A stretch of DNA of 64,000 nt from Sulfitobacter faviae (GTDB lineage: Bacteria > Pseudomonadota > Alphaproteobacteria > Rhodobacterales > Rhodobacteraceae): contig NZ_PGFQ01000001.1 of NCBI RefSeq assembly GCF_029870955.1, forward strand, positions 1,240,001 to 1,304,000. Reading direction: 5' to 3'. Below, one piece after another: positions 1 through 8,977 of this stretch. A program made the position numbers and the translations under genes. The notes beneath the pieces are model-generated. The model saw nothing but the letters and a program-made list of their open reading frames with translations. It searched no databases and was not told where the DNA came from. The stretch's first letter is position 1; each line of letters opens with the position of its first letter.

Positions 1-1
1 T

Positions 2-1111
2 CCCTTCACGGTAAAGACTGACCTGCGCGACAATTATCCCTTTGGCATGTTCGCCGTGCCGCGTGATCAGGTGGCGCGCATTCACGCCTCATCCGGCACC
101 ACCGGGCAGCCGACCGTGGTTGGCTATACCAAGGACGATTTGGCGAACTGGGGGCAAGTCGTCGCCCGCTCCCTGCGCGCGGCGGGGATGCGCCCGGGCG
201 AGATGCTGCACAATGCCTATGGCTATGGGCTGTTCACCGGCGGCTTGGGCATCCACCTCGGCGCCGATGCGCTTGGCCTGTCGACCGTGCCGATCTCGGG
301 CGGGATGACCCCGCGCCAAGTGCGCCTGATCGAAGATTTTGCCCCCAAGGGCATCACGGTCACCCCGTCCTACGCGCTGTCGATCTTGGATGAGTTTGCC
401 AAACAAGGCATCGACCCGCGCCAATCCTCGCTCGAAGTCGGCATCTTCGGGGCTGAGCCTTGGACCAACGCCATGCGGCAGGAGATCGAGCAGGCCTTCG
501 ACATGCATGCGGTCGACATCTACGGGCTCAGCGAAGTCATGGGGCCGGGCGTCTCAATGGAATGCGTAGAGACCAAGGACGGGCTGCACATCTGGGAAGA
601 TCACTTCTACCCCGAGATCATCAACCCCGAGACTGGCGCCCCCGTCGAGGATGGCGAAATGGGTGAGTTGGTCTTCACCTCACTGACGAAACAGGCCTTC
701 CCAATCATCCGCTACCGCACCCGCGATCTGACCCGGCTGCTGGCGGGCACCGCGCGCTCCATGCGGCGGATGGAGAAGGTGACCGGGCGCAGTGACGACA
801 TGATCATCCTGCGCGGCGTCAATGTCTTCCCCACCCAGATCGAAGAGGCGCTGATGGCCACGCCGGGCTTGGCCCCGCATTTCCAGATCGAACTCTCGCG
901 CCCCGACCGGATGGACCAGATGCGCGTGCTGTGTGAATGCGCTGACGCCAGCGTGACCACCGATGCCCGGGCTGCTGCGATCAAGGCATTGTCGGCACAT
1001 ATCAAACAGACCGTCGGCATCTCGGTCACGGTTGAGGTCATGGACGTGGGCGGCGTTGCCCGGTCCGAGGGCAAAGCTGTGCGTATTCTCGACAACCGCC
1101 CCAAGGGCTAG
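2..1111 (+). CDS. paaK: phenylacetate--CoA ligase, 5' end outside window
   Basis: ATP-dependent ligase that activates phenylacetate to phenylacetyl-CoA, first step of aerobic phenylacetate breakdown in the cytoplasm. The frame is open from base 2, so the start lies upstream of the window; about 369 C-terminal residues are present of the roughly 435 usual for PaaK. Seen: the AMP-binding P-loop SSGTTGQPT near the visible N-terminus, the YGLSEVMGPG adenylate-contact segment, and a C-terminal RGVNVFPTQIEE block typical of the small lid domain. No other paa gene is in the window, so the pathway context is off to the left. A related aryl-CoA ligase cannot be excluded, but the motif set fits PaaK well. 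Confidence 0.88.
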   Translation, partial: PFTVKTDLRDNYPFGMFAVPRDQVARIHASSGTTGQPTVVGYTKDDLANWGQVVARSLRAAGMRPGEMLHNAYGYGLFTGGLGIHLGADALGLSTVPISGGMTPRQVRLIEDFAPKGITVTPSYALSILDEFAKQGIDPRQSSLEVGIFGAEPWTNAMRQEIEQAFDMHAVDIYGLSEVMGPGVSMECVETKDGLHIWEDHFYPEIINPETGAPVEDGEMGELVFTSLTKQAFPIIRYRTRDLTRLLAGTARSMRRMEKVTGRSDDMIILRGVNVFPTQIEEALMATPGLAPHFQIELSRPDRMDQMRVLCECADASVTTDARAAAIKALSAHIKQTVGISVTVEVMDVGGVARSEGKAVRILDNRPKG

Positions 1112-1120
1112 GGGACGCCC

Positions 1121-1588
1121 CTAGCCGCAGGTGACTTTGGCGATTTTGCCTTCCGCGTCCAAGACGATGTTGGTGCGGTTGGGATTGGCGTCCATCGTCA
1201 CCGGGTCGCCCTCTGTATAGACGCGCTTGGGCTCGGAGACGATGCTCGCTGCCGATTTCGGGCGACCGATCAGCCCCCACCAACTGCCCTCTTTGCAGGT
1301 GTCGGTCGGCGGCTCGGCGGCGGCAAGCTCTTCTTGCCCGTCATCTTCAGAGGGGCTGGAGCTGTCGTTCACCGCGTTGACGACCGACTCCGGCAGCGGT
1401 TTGGGCTTGGCCGGGCTGCTGGGGGTTTCGGACCGCGCCGGGGCCGAAGGCACGGGTTCCGGCGATGGCGGCGGAGGCGGGGGTGTGGTGGCCGCAGGCG
1501 CGGGAGCCGGGATCGGGTTCTGCACCGGCGCTGTCGACAATTCAGCGCATCCGGCCAGCACTAGGGGTGCCAAGAAAACTACTCTCAT
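1121..1588 (-). CDS. lipoprotein with C-terminal I78-type peptidase inhibitor domain
   Basis: A 155-residue predicted lipoprotein. I chose the start at 1588 because it gives a short hydrophobic signal ending in the lipobox LAGC (Cys14); a longer open frame upstream has no signal. Residues about 20-80 form a Pro/Ala/Glu-rich linker. The last 60 residues match the I78 inhibitor pattern: a Cys, WWGLIGRP, a PVTMDANPNRTNI block, LDAEGKI and a terminal Cys-Gly. That family contains small periplasmic inhibitors of serine proteases; I infer an envelope-anchored protease inhibitor. It is convergent with paaK and divergent from the AEC gene. The substrate protease is unknown. Confidence 0.7.
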   Translation of the reverse strand: MRVVFLAPLVLAGCAELSTAPVQNPIPAPAPAATTPPPPPPSPEPVPSAPARSETPSSPAKPKPLPESVVNAVNDSSSPSEDDGQEELAAAEPPTDTCKEGSWWGLIGRPKSAASIVSEPKRVYTEGDPVTMDANPNRTNIVLDAEGKIAKVTCG

Positions 1589-1842
1589 ATTCCAAACCTC
1601 GTTCTTCGCGTGGCGTCCATCCCGCAACAGGTAGCTCCCTGACCCGCCCCGCCAAGGGCCGGGCGCTTTGCCCTTGCCGGAACCTGCCGATAGGACTGCT
1701 GGGGCGGCGAGATCACGGGGCTGCCCGGGGCGATCCCGCTGGCCGCAGCCGCATGAGCGCGCGGGTGGTGTCGATCGGTTCAGCCAAGGCCCAAGCCCCT
1801 GCCCCATTGCACCCCAAGGGCGGGCTGGCTAATGCTTGACCC

Positions 1843-2772
1843 ATGGTCGCGATCTTCCTGAAAACCCTGCCGTTCTTTGCGCTGATCGGCCTTGGCTACT
1901 GGGCCGGGCGCACGCGGTTCTTCTCAGCCGAAGCGACGGCCTATCTCACCAAATTCGTCTTCTACTTCGCCCTTTCGGCGATGCTGTTCCGCTTTTCCGC
2001 CAATCTGTCCTTGGCCGAGGTCTGGGACAGCCGCCTTGTCGCCGCCTACCTCTGGGGGACGACCTTCGTCTATGCCATCGCCAGCCTCGTCGGTTTTTTG
2101 CGCGGGCTCGACGTGGCCACCAACGGGATCGAGGCGCAATGCGCCGTGATCGGCAACACCGGCTTTCTGGGCGTGCCGATGCTGACGCTGCTCTTAGGGC
2201 CGGATGCCATCGGCCCCGTGCTGCTGGCACTGACCGTCGACATGATCATCTTTTCCAGCCTCATCGTGATCCTGATCACCGGCTCCCGCGAGGGGCAGTT
2301 GCGGCTGGCGACGCTTAAGATCGTCGGGATTGGCCTGCTGAAAAACCCGATGATCGTCGCCATCACGCTGGGGTTCCTCTGGTCCGGCTTCGGCATCCCG
2401 ATCCCCGTGCCGCTGAACGAATTTCTGGCCATCCTTGGCGGCGCTGCCACCCCCGGTGCGCTGTTCGCCATCGGCGCCTCGCTGGCCTCAAAATCCGCCG
2501 AGCGGATCGAGATCGCGGGCTGGCTGACCTTTTGCAAACTGGTGCTGCACCCGCTCTTCGTGGCCTTTGGCGCGCTGTTTCTCTTCGGCGTCGACCCGTA
2601 TAAAGCCGGGGTCATCATCGCCACGGCCTCTCTCCCGGTCGCGGGCAATGTCTATATGCTCGCCCAACACTACGGCGTCGCCCCTCAGCGGGTCTCTGCC
2701 GCCATTCTCGTTTCAACCACGGTCAGTATCGTGACCGTCAGCCTTGTCGTCGGCTGGGTCTCGGCCCTGTGA
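1843..2772 (+). CDS. AEC family (auxin efflux carrier-like) transporter
   Basis: A 309-residue integral membrane protein with about ten hydrophobic segments in two halves, the size and layout of AEC family permeases, which in bacteria export or exchange organic acids such as malate or malonate. Typical features are the N-terminal FFALIGLGYWAG segment, an NTGFLGVPM block near residue 105, and the late GNVYMLAQHYGV segment with the conserved Asn. It begins a tight forward run (AEC, fghA, yaiI, HAD, cyclodeaminase-like) and stops 28 bases before the fghA start. The substrate cannot be deduced from sequence. Confidence 0.82.
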   Translation: MVAIFLKTLPFFALIGLGYWAGRTRFFSAEATAYLTKFVFYFALSAMLFRFSANLSLAEVWDSRLVAAYLWGTTFVYAIASLVGFLRGLDVATNGIEAQCAVIGNTGFLGVPMLTLLLGPDAIGPVLLALTVDMIIFSSLIVILITGSREGQLRLATLKIVGIGLLKNPMIVAITLGFLWSGFGIPIPVPLNEFLAILGGAATPGALFAIGASLASKSAERIEIAGWLTFCKLVLHPLFVAFGALFLFGVDPYKAGVIIATASLPVAGNVYMLAQHYGVAPQRVSAAILVSTTVSIVTVSLVVGWVSAL

Positions 2773-2800
2773 CACACTCAAGTTCGAAAGGAACGCTGCC

Positions 2801-3633
2801 ATGAAAACCATCTCGGAAAACGCCTGTTTCGGTGGCACGCAGGGGTGTACTCCCACGCCTCCGACACCTGCGGCTGCGACATGACATTCGGCCTGTTTCT
2901 CCCCGCCGAGGCGCAGGACGGCCCGGTGCCGGTGCTGTGGTATCTCTCGGGCCTGACCTGCACCCATGAGAACGCCATGACCAAGGCGGGCGCGCAGGCT
3001 TGGGCCGCGGAGCATGGCATCGCGCTGGTCTTCCCCGACACCTCCCCGCGTGGTGAAGCTGTGGCCGATGATGACGCTTACAACCTTGGCAAAGGCGCGG
3101 GGTTCTATGTGAACGCGACCCAAGACCCTTGGGCGGCGCACTACCAGATGTGGGACTATTTGGCCGAGGAACTGCCCGCCCTGCTGGGCGAGAATTTCGC
3201 CCTCGATATGGAGCGTCAAGGCATCACCGGCCATTCCATGGGCGGCCACGGCGCGCTGACGCTGGCGATGAACCTGCCGGGGCGTTTCCTCTCAGTCTCC
3301 GCCTTCGCGCCCATCACCCATCCAACGGCGAGCGATTGGGGCAAAAAGCAACTCACCGCCTACCTCGGGTCCGACGAGAGCACGTGGACGAAACACGACA
3401 GCACGCTCCTGATGCGCGAAAAGGGCTTCGACGGGCCGGTGCTGATCGACCAAGGGGCGAGCGACCAGTTCCTCGACCTTTTGATGCCCGAAGCGCTGGC
3501 CGAGGCCATGGCGGCAAAACGCCAGCAGGGCAGCTTCCGCATGCAGCCGGGCTATGACCACAGCTATTTCTTCGTGGCGAGCTTTATGGAAGATCACGTC
3601 GCCTTCCATGCCGACGCGCTCTACGCGGGCTGA
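2801..3633 (+). CDS. fghA: S-formylglutathione hydrolase, single frameshift near the N-terminus
   Basis: Serine esterase that hydrolyses S-formylglutathione to formate and glutathione, last step of glutathione-dependent formaldehyde detoxification. The ATG at 2801, after an AAGGAA-type ribosome site, encodes MKTISENACFGGTQG; the body (VYSHASDTCGCD onward) is in the next frame. The break falls in the G run 2842-2845; one more G joins them into 277 residues, the family's usual length. The nucleophile elbow GHSMGGHGAL is present, as are later Asp and His candidates. The formaldehyde dehydrogenase partner is not adjacent. I regard the frameshift as a probable sequence error, since nothing else in the gene is degraded. 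Confidence 0.88.
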
Positions 3634-3636
3634 GCC

Positions 3637-4089
3637 ATGACCGCGCTCTACATCGACGCCGACGCCTGCCCTGTGAAGGCCGAGGCCGAGCGGGTGGCGA
3701 CACGGCACAAGATCAAGATGTTCCTCGTCTCCAACGGCGGGCTGCGCCTGTCGCAGAACCCGTTGGTCGAGGTGGTGATCGTGCCCGACGGGCCCGATGT
3801 GGCCGACATGTGGATCGCCGAGCGTTGCGGTCCAAGTGACGTCGTGGTGACGGGGGACATCCCGCTGGCCGCCAAATGCGTCGAGGCGGGCGCAAGGGTG
3901 CTGAAACACAACGGCGAGGCGCTGACCGCGCGCAACATCGGCAACGTGCTGGCGACCCGCGACCTGATGGCCGACCTGCGCGCCGCCGACCCCTTTCGCC
4001 AAGGCGGCGGCAAGGGGTTTACAAAGGCCGACCGCTCCCGTTTCCTCGAAGCATTGGAGCGGGAACTGCGCGCGGCGGCGCGGGGGTAG
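3637..4089 (+). CDS. YaiI/YqxD family protein (DUF188)
   Basis: A 150-residue protein of the widespread YaiI/YqxD family, recognised by the opening [11 protein letters not shown] motif, the [12 protein letters not shown] block and the [13 protein letters not shown] segment. The family has a PIN-like fold suggested by its acidic residues, but its biochemical role is not settled. It starts three bases after the fghA stop, so it is almost certainly co-transcribed with it. Length matches the family. Confidence 0.88.
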   Translation: MTALYIDADACPVKAEAERVATRHKIKMFLVSNGGLRLSQNPLVEVVIVPDGPDVADMWIAERCGPSDVVVTGDIPLAAKCVEAGARVLKHNGEALTARNIGNVLATRDLMADLRAADPFRQGGGKGFTKADRSRFLEALERELRAAARG

Positions 4090-4121
4090 GCCCGCGTTAA
4101 GCAATTGTTAGGGCAAGTGAT

Positions 4122-4742
4122 ATGACACCACAGGCGGTCGTTTTCGACATCGGCAACGTATTGATCGAATGGCAACCGGAGCGGTTTTACGACAGCGTGA
4201 TCGGCCCCGACCGCCGCCGCGCCATGTTCGACGCCGTGGACCTGCACGGCATGAACGACCGCGTCGACAGCGGCGAGAATTTCCGAGACACGATCTATGC
4301 CATGGCCGAGGCGACGCCTGAGTGGGGCGATGAAATCCGCCTCTGGCACGACCGCTGGATCGAGATGGCCGCCCCGGTGATCGACCACTCCCTGCGGTTG
4401 AAGAATGCGCTGCAAGCGCGTGGCGTTCCGGTCTTCTCGCTCACCAACTTCGGCATTCAAAGCTATGATTTGGCCGCCACCCACTACCCTTTCCTGCGCG
4501 AGTTCGACCGTGATTTCATCTCCGGCCACCTCGGCATGATCAAACCCGCGCCCTCGATCTACGAGGCCGTGGAGCAAGGGAGCGGCCTGCCGCCCGAAGC
4601 CCTGCTCTTCACCGACGACCGCGCCGACAACATCGCCGCCGCCGCCGCGCGGGGCTGGCAAACCCACCATTTCACCGGACCACAAGGCTGGGCCGACCGC
4701 CTCGTCGCCGCAGGTCTGTTGACCCGGGAGGAGGCCGCATGA
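4122..4742 (+). CDS. HAD superfamily hydrolase (YihX-like)
   Basis: A 206-residue haloacid dehalogenase-superfamily hydrolase. Motif I is FDIGNVLI at residues 8-15, where the second Asp of the usual DxD is Gly-Asn as in the YihX/epoxide-hydrolase-N-like subgroup; motif II is the SLTNFG segment; the motif III Lys lies in GMIKPAPSIYE; motif IV is LLFTDDRADN. These are the residues of a phosphatase- or dehalogenase-type active site. Its stop overlaps the following start by four bases (ATGA), which implies translational coupling. The physiological substrate is unknown. Confidence 0.8.
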   Translation: MTPQAVVFDIGNVLIEWQPERFYDSVIGPDRRRAMFDAVDLHGMNDRVDSGENFRDTIYAMAEATPEWGDEIRLWHDRWIEMAAPVIDHSLRLKNALQARGVPVFSLTNFGIQSYDLAATHYPFLREFDRDFISGHLGMIKPAPSIYEAVEQGSGLPPEALLFTDDRADNIAAAAARGWQTHHFTGPQGWADRLVAAGLLTREEAA

Positions 4743-5653
4743 CCGACATCCCCAACATTTCTTTCGACGCGGGCGAGGCGCTCTTGGACTGGATCGCGCT
4801 CACCGACGCGCTGGCCGCGGGCCATGACCTGCCGAAGGCCGAGATCGGAGACACCTTCCTCTACCGTGGCAAGGACACACTCTTGAGCCGGGCGGCATGG
4901 ATCGACGGGCTGGGCATCGCGGTGAAATCCGCCACGATCTTCCCCGGCAACCCGGACCGCGAGGTGCCGATGGTCAACGGCGGCGTCTCGCTTTTCGATG
5001 ATGTCACAGGCACGCTCTCCGCCATCGTGGACTTCCACCTCGTCACCAAGTGGAAGACCGCGGGCGACAGCCTATTGGCCGCGCGTCGGCTGGCCCGACC
5101 GGACAGTGAGAACATCCTGATCGTCGGCGCGGGCACCCAAGGCCGGGCGCTGCACGCCGCCTATTCCGCAGCCTTCCCAAAGGCCCGTTTCACGGTCTGG
5201 AACCGGACGCCCAAGAACGCCGAGGCGATGGCCGCAGAGCTCAAGATCAACGTGGCGACCGATCTGGAGCAAGCCGTGCGCGCCGCCGATATCGTCACCT
5301 CTGCCACCATGTCGACCGACCCGCTGATCGAGGGCGATTGGTTGCAACCCGGCCAGCACGTTGATCTCATCGGGGCCTACCGCCCCGACATGCGCGAGGT
5401 GGACGACACGGCGCTGCTGCGTGCCCGCGTCTTCGTCGACAGTTTCGACACCACCATCGGCCATATCGGAGAGATCAACATCCCGCTTGAGGGGGGCACC
5501 ATCACCCGCGACCATCTGGTTGCGGATTACTACGACCTTTCGGCCTTCACCCGGCAGAGCGATGACGAAATCACCCTATTCAAGAACGGCGGCGGCGCGC
5601 ATCTCGACCTGATGACCGCCAACCACATCCTCGAACGCTGGCGCGCGGGTTAA
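4739..5653 (+). CDS. ornithine cyclodeaminase / mu-crystallin family protein
   Basis: A 304-residue NAD(P)-binding protein of the ornithine cyclodeaminase/mu-crystallin family. The Rossmann nucleotide site is ILIVGAGTQGRALH near residue 125, followed by the VWNRTPKNAE segment and the VTSATMSTDPLI block typical of the family; the PMVNGGVSLFDDVTG stretch lies at the substrate face. Members include cyclodeaminases, ketimine reductases and alanine dehydrogenases, so the specific reaction is open. It is the last gene of the forward run and ends tail-to-tail with the MFS gene, sharing TTAA at 5650-5653. Confidence 0.75.
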   Translation: MTDIPNISFDAGEALLDWIALTDALAAGHDLPKAEIGDTFLYRGKDTLLSRAAWIDGLGIAVKSATIFPGNPDREVPMVNGGVSLFDDVTGTLSAIVDFHLVTKWKTAGDSLLAARRLARPDSENILIVGAGTQGRALHAAYSAAFPKARFTVWNRTPKNAEAMAAELKINVATDLEQAVRAADIVTSATMSTDPLIEGDWLQPGQHVDLIGAYRPDMREVDDTALLRARVFVDSFDTTIGHIGEINIPLEGGTITRDHLVADYYDLSAFTRQSDDEITLFKNGGGAHLDLMTANHILERWRAG

Positions 5654-6891
5654 GCGGTCACCAGCCCCTCGAGCCGTTTCTCGCGGATCGGCAGATGCAC
5701 TACAGCGCTAAAGGCGCCCACGGCCACGCCAACCCACCAGACCGCAGTGTAGCTGCCGTAGATGTCGTACATCCGCCCGCCCAGCCAGACGCCGAGGAAA
5801 CTGCCCAACTGGTGGCTGAAGAACACGATGCCGTAAAGCGTGCCCATGTAGCGCAGCCCGTAGATATGCGCGACGAGGCCGGAGGTCAGCGGCACCGTGG
5901 CGAGCCAGAGCGCGCCCATGCCCACAGAAAACAGGATCACCGTCATCGGCGTGATCGGGAACATGATGAAGGCCGCGGCGATCACCGTGCGCCCGACATA
6001 GATCCCCGCCAGCAGGTATTTCTTGGAATAGCGCTTGCCAGCCCAGCCCGCCAGCAGCGTGCCCGCGATATTGGCCAGACCAATGAGCGAGATCGCCACC
6101 GCGCCAAGCGCCGAGGTGGTGGTGATGCCGATGTTGTGCAGCACGCCGCCCGCAAGGATCGGGCCGCACATCTCGGTCACGAAGGCCGGGAAATGGGCGG
6201 TGATGAAGGCAAGCTGGTAGCCGCAGGAGAAAAAGCCGAGGAAGATCAGCGTATAGGACGGATCGCGGAAGGCCTTGCCGAGGTTCTGGCCCATCGACTC
6301 TTCCAGTTCCGCCCGGCTCGCCATCGCAGGCGCGCGCATCATCGGCAGCGTCAGCAGCATCAGCAGGATCACGCCCGCGAAGCTCACGAAGGTCATTTGC
6401 CAGGACATGAAGCCCAGCATCCATTCCGCCACCGGCGCGCCGAAGACCTGCCCCGCACTGCCCGCCGCCGTGGCGATGGCCAGCGCCATCGAGCGGTTCT
6501 CGTCCGAGGCCGCCCGCCCCACCACGGCGAGGATCACGCCAAAGCCAGTGCCCGCGATGCCGAAGCCCACGAGCCAGGCATAGGTCTGGTGCTCGATCGG
6601 CGTCGCGGAATTGGCCGACAAGAGCAGCCCCACGGCATAGACCACCGCCCCGATGATAATCGCCCGCCTATCGCCAATCTTCTCGGCCAGCGCGCCAAAG
6701 ATCGGCTGCCCAATGCCCCAAGCGAGGTTTTGGATCGCGATGGCGAGGGAGAACTCGCTGCGCGCCCATGCGAATTCCTCGGCAATGGGAATCTGGAACA
6801 CGCCGAAGGAGGCCCGCACGGCGAAGCTGACCATGATGATGATACATCCGACCATCAGGACCGGGGTGAACAGGGGCGCGCGGCTTTGCAT
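5650..6891 (-). CDS. MFS transporter
   Basis: A 413-residue major facilitator superfamily permease with about twelve hydrophobic segments. The loop between segments 2 and 3 carries the signature-like GALAEKIGDRRAI, and a long cytoplasmic loop near residue 200 separates the two six-helix halves. It is divergent from the Lrp-type regulator at 7015, with 123 bases between the starts, so control by that regulator is a reasonable inference. The substrate is not evident; resemblance is to the oxalate/formate-antiporter-like branch in general form only. Confidence 0.82.
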   Translation of the reverse strand: MQSRAPLFTPVLMVGCIIIMVSFAVRASFGVFQIPIAEEFAWARSEFSLAIAIQNLAWGIGQPIFGALAEKIGDRRAIIIGAVVYAVGLLLSANSATPIEHQTYAWLVGFGIAGTGFGVILAVVGRAASDENRSMALAIATAAGSAGQVFGAPVAEWMLGFMSWQMTFVSFAGVILLMLLTLPMMRAPAMASRAELEESMGQNLGKAFRDPSYTLIFLGFFSCGYQLAFITAHFPAFVTEMCGPILAGGVLHNIGITTTSALGAVAISLIGLANIAGTLLAGWAGKRYSKKYLLAGIYVGRTVIAAAFIMFPITPMTVILFSVGMGALWLATVPLTSGLVAHIYGLRYMGTLYGIVFFSHQLGSFLGVWLGGRMYDIYGSYTAVWWVGVAVGAFSAVVHLPIREKRLEGLVTA

Positions 6892-7014
6892 GGAAGTGTT
6901 CCTTTCCGCGGCAGATTATGGGTTTCACGGGCGTCGTCAATTGCGCATCTGCGAAGACTGGCCAGCCCGCCCGCGCTGCCGTAAACATGGCCCCGTGCAA
7001 AAGACGGGAAGCTG

Positions 7015-7446
7015 ATGGACGAGATCGACAACAAGATCATCGCGGAACTGCGCCGCGACGCGCGCATGTCCTATTCCGCGCTGGCCGCCACCACCGGCCT
7101 GTCGCGGGTGACGGTGCGGGCGCGGGTGGAACGTCTGGTCAGCTCGGGCGCGATTTTGGGCTTCACGCTGATCCTGAAAGAAGACATGCGCCACAGCCCG
7201 ATCCGGGGCCATACGCTCTTGGCCATCGAAGGGGCGGGCACCGACCGGATCAAACGCATTCTTGCAGGCATGCCCGCGGTGCAGGCAATCCATGCGACCA
7301 ATGGCAAATGGGATTTGATTGTCGAGACGGGGACGGAGACCGTCGAAGAACTCGACAGCGTGTTAGGCCAAATTCGCCGCATTCAGGGGGTAAGCTCAAG
7401 CGAGACGAACCTGCTGCTGGCCACCCAGATGACGGTCACGACCTAG
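7015..7446 (+). CDS. Lrp/AsnC family transcriptional regulator
   Basis: A 143-residue feast/famine regulator. It begins directly with the helix-turn-helix (MDEIDNKIIAELRRDARMSYSALA..TGLSRVTV, residues 1-35) and continues into the alpha/beta RAM ligand-binding domain, with the NGKWDLIVETGTETVEEL segment near residue 95. Lrp/AsnC proteins usually bind an amino acid and often control an adjacent divergent gene; here that is the MFS transporter. It ends one base before the OmpA-like gene's stop on the other strand. The effector is unknown. Confidence 0.85.
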   Translation: MDEIDNKIIAELRRDARMSYSALAATTGLSRVTVRARVERLVSSGAILGFTLILKEDMRHSPIRGHTLLAIEGAGTDRIKRILAGMPAVQAIHATNGKWDLIVETGTETVEELDSVLGQIRRIQGVSSSETNLLLATQMTVTT

Positions 7447-7447
7447 G

Positions 7448-8400
7448 CTATTGCACCGAGAGGACGACCACCTCGACCCGCCGGTTCTGTTCGCGCCCCG
7501 CTTCGGTCAGGTTGCTGTCGCGCGGCGCGAGATAGCCCGCGCCCTGCGCCTCCAGCCGGTCGGGGGCCACGTCATAGCGCTCAACCAACCGATCCCGCAC
7601 CGCTTCTGCCCGTCTGCGTGACAGGGCGGTATTGGCCTCCAAACTGCCCACCGCATCGGTATGACCCACCAGCGCCACCCGCAGACCCGGCTCTGCCTTA
7701 AGCAATTCGGCAAGCCGCGCGAGGGTCGCAAAGGGGCCGGGGCCAAGCGCGGAGGTACCGGTCTCGAACTCCAAACGGTTGAGCACCAGATGCCCCTCGG
7801 CCTTCAGCACCGCCGCGAAATCCTCCGTGGCGGCGGCAAGGGGCACCGCGCCGGTTGGGGCGGGCGTGACGGGGGGCTGTCGCCCTCCGGCGCATCGCCG
7901 CTGCGGGCTTGGATGATCTGCACATAGGCCGAGGTCGCCGCCGTGCTGGCAAGGATGCTGATCGCCTCGGTCGGTGTGCCATCCTCATCTCGCCGCAGGG
8001 CGGTGATGAAATGGAAGGCGCGCAGGTTCACATACATGTTCGGCCCCGGCAGCACCTCTATCGCAAAGCGGAAATCGAACCCGCCGCAGTCCCGCGCCGC
8101 GCAGTCGAGCACGATGTCCAACCCCGCCTCTTCAAGCTGCCGCCGCAGCGGGCGCATCACTTGCAAGGCGGTCAGCCCCGGCGTGTCCATCCGCCAAGCG
8201 GCGCGGCGCACGTCGCCATCGACATTGACCCGCGCCACCTGCCCTTCGGCATAGACACCCACGGGCGCGGCGTAGCGATCCGGCGCGGTGTTGCGTTCCG
8301 CCGTCAGCCGCGCGGTGCTGGGCAGCGCCAGTTCAAGCGCCGCCGCCGGGGCCGCCAGCAGCACCCCGGCCAGAGCCGCAGCGACGCGCGCCCGGATCAT
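7448..8400 (-). CDS. OmpA family protein, single frameshift between N-terminal half and OmpA domain
   Basis: Envelope protein with a Sec signal (MIRARVAAALAGVLLAAPAAA), an N-terminal region of about 175 residues with four Cys, and a C-terminal OmpA/MotB peptidoglycan-binding domain showing LVGHTDAVGSLEANTALSRRRAEAV and a final RRVEVVVL. The first part is in one frame (8400 to about 7877), the OmpA domain in another. The switch is at the G run 7871-7876; one extra G joins them into 317 residues with VTPAPTGAVPLAAA across the junction. Its start overlaps the preceding gene's stop by four bases. Probably an outer-membrane-to-peptidoglycan linker. Confidence 0.78.
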
Positions 8401-8966
8401 CGCGCCTGCGCGTGGTAATCGTCGTTGGGGCGCATGTCGGTGGCGCTGGCCACCCGGTTGGTCATGTTAAAGAAACCCGCCACGCAGGCGATGTCAAAGA
8501 TGTCACGGTCGGTGAAGCCTACGTCGCGCAGCGCCTGACGGTCGGCCTCCTCAACCTTGGCGCTCGCCTCGGTCAGCTTGACCGCGAAATCCAGCATAGC
8601 GCGTTGTTTGGCGCTGATCTTGGCCACGCGGTAGTTCATCACCAGCGCCTCGCCCAATTGCGGATCGCCCGACATTTCGCGCACCGCCGCCCCATGGGCC
8701 ACAAGGCAATAGTAGCATTTGTTGACCGAAGACACCGCCACCGCGATCATCTCACGCTCAAGCTTGCTGAGCGCGCTGTCGCCCAGCATCAGATCGTTAT
8801 ACATGCCGGTAAAGGCATTCAGCTTGTCGATGTCAAAGGCATAGGCGCGCAGCACATTGGGTACCATCCCGAGCTTTTCCTGACAGACAGCGAAATACTT
8901 CTGCGTCGCCTCGGGCAGCGGATCGACCATCGGCAGATCAAGGGCGGTGGGCATGTCGTTGGCCAT
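8397..8966 (-). CDS. peroxidase-related enzyme (AhpD/carboxymuconolactone decarboxylase-like)
   Basis: A 189-residue all-helical protein of the AhpD-like group. The redox motif is KCYYCLVAHG near residue 85 (CxxC then His), which in AhpD-type enzymes forms the catalytic disulfide and proton relay; the ..DIACVAGFFNMTNRVA.. helix near residue 165 is typical of 'peroxidase-related enzyme' members. I placed the start at 8966 (MANDMPTALD), where family homology begins and eleven bases after the upstream GNAT stop. It sits in a reverse run CinA-like, GNAT, this gene, OmpA-like. Likely role: antioxidant defence; the electron donor is unknown. Confidence 0.82.
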   Translation of the reverse strand: MANDMPTALDLPMVDPLPEATQKYFAVCQEKLGMVPNVLRAYAFDIDKLNAFTGMYNDLMLGDSALSKLEREMIAVAVSSVNKCYYCLVAHGAAVREMSGDPQLGEALVMNYRVAKISAKQRAMLDFAVKLTEASAKVEEADRQALRDVGFTDRDIFDIACVAGFFNMTNRVASATDMRPNDDYHAQAR

Positions 8967-8977
8967 GGTCTTATCCT

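Noticed and set aside
1589..1842. A gene in the gap between the lipoprotein and AEC genes
   Set aside because: Short frames on both strands have biased Arg/Pro/Ala composition and no start with a ribosome site; it is treated as a divergent promoter region.
5695..6984. 429-residue forward ORF opposite the MFS gene
   Set aside because: His/Arg/Asp-rich shadow; the minus strand shows regular membrane helices and an MFS loop motif.
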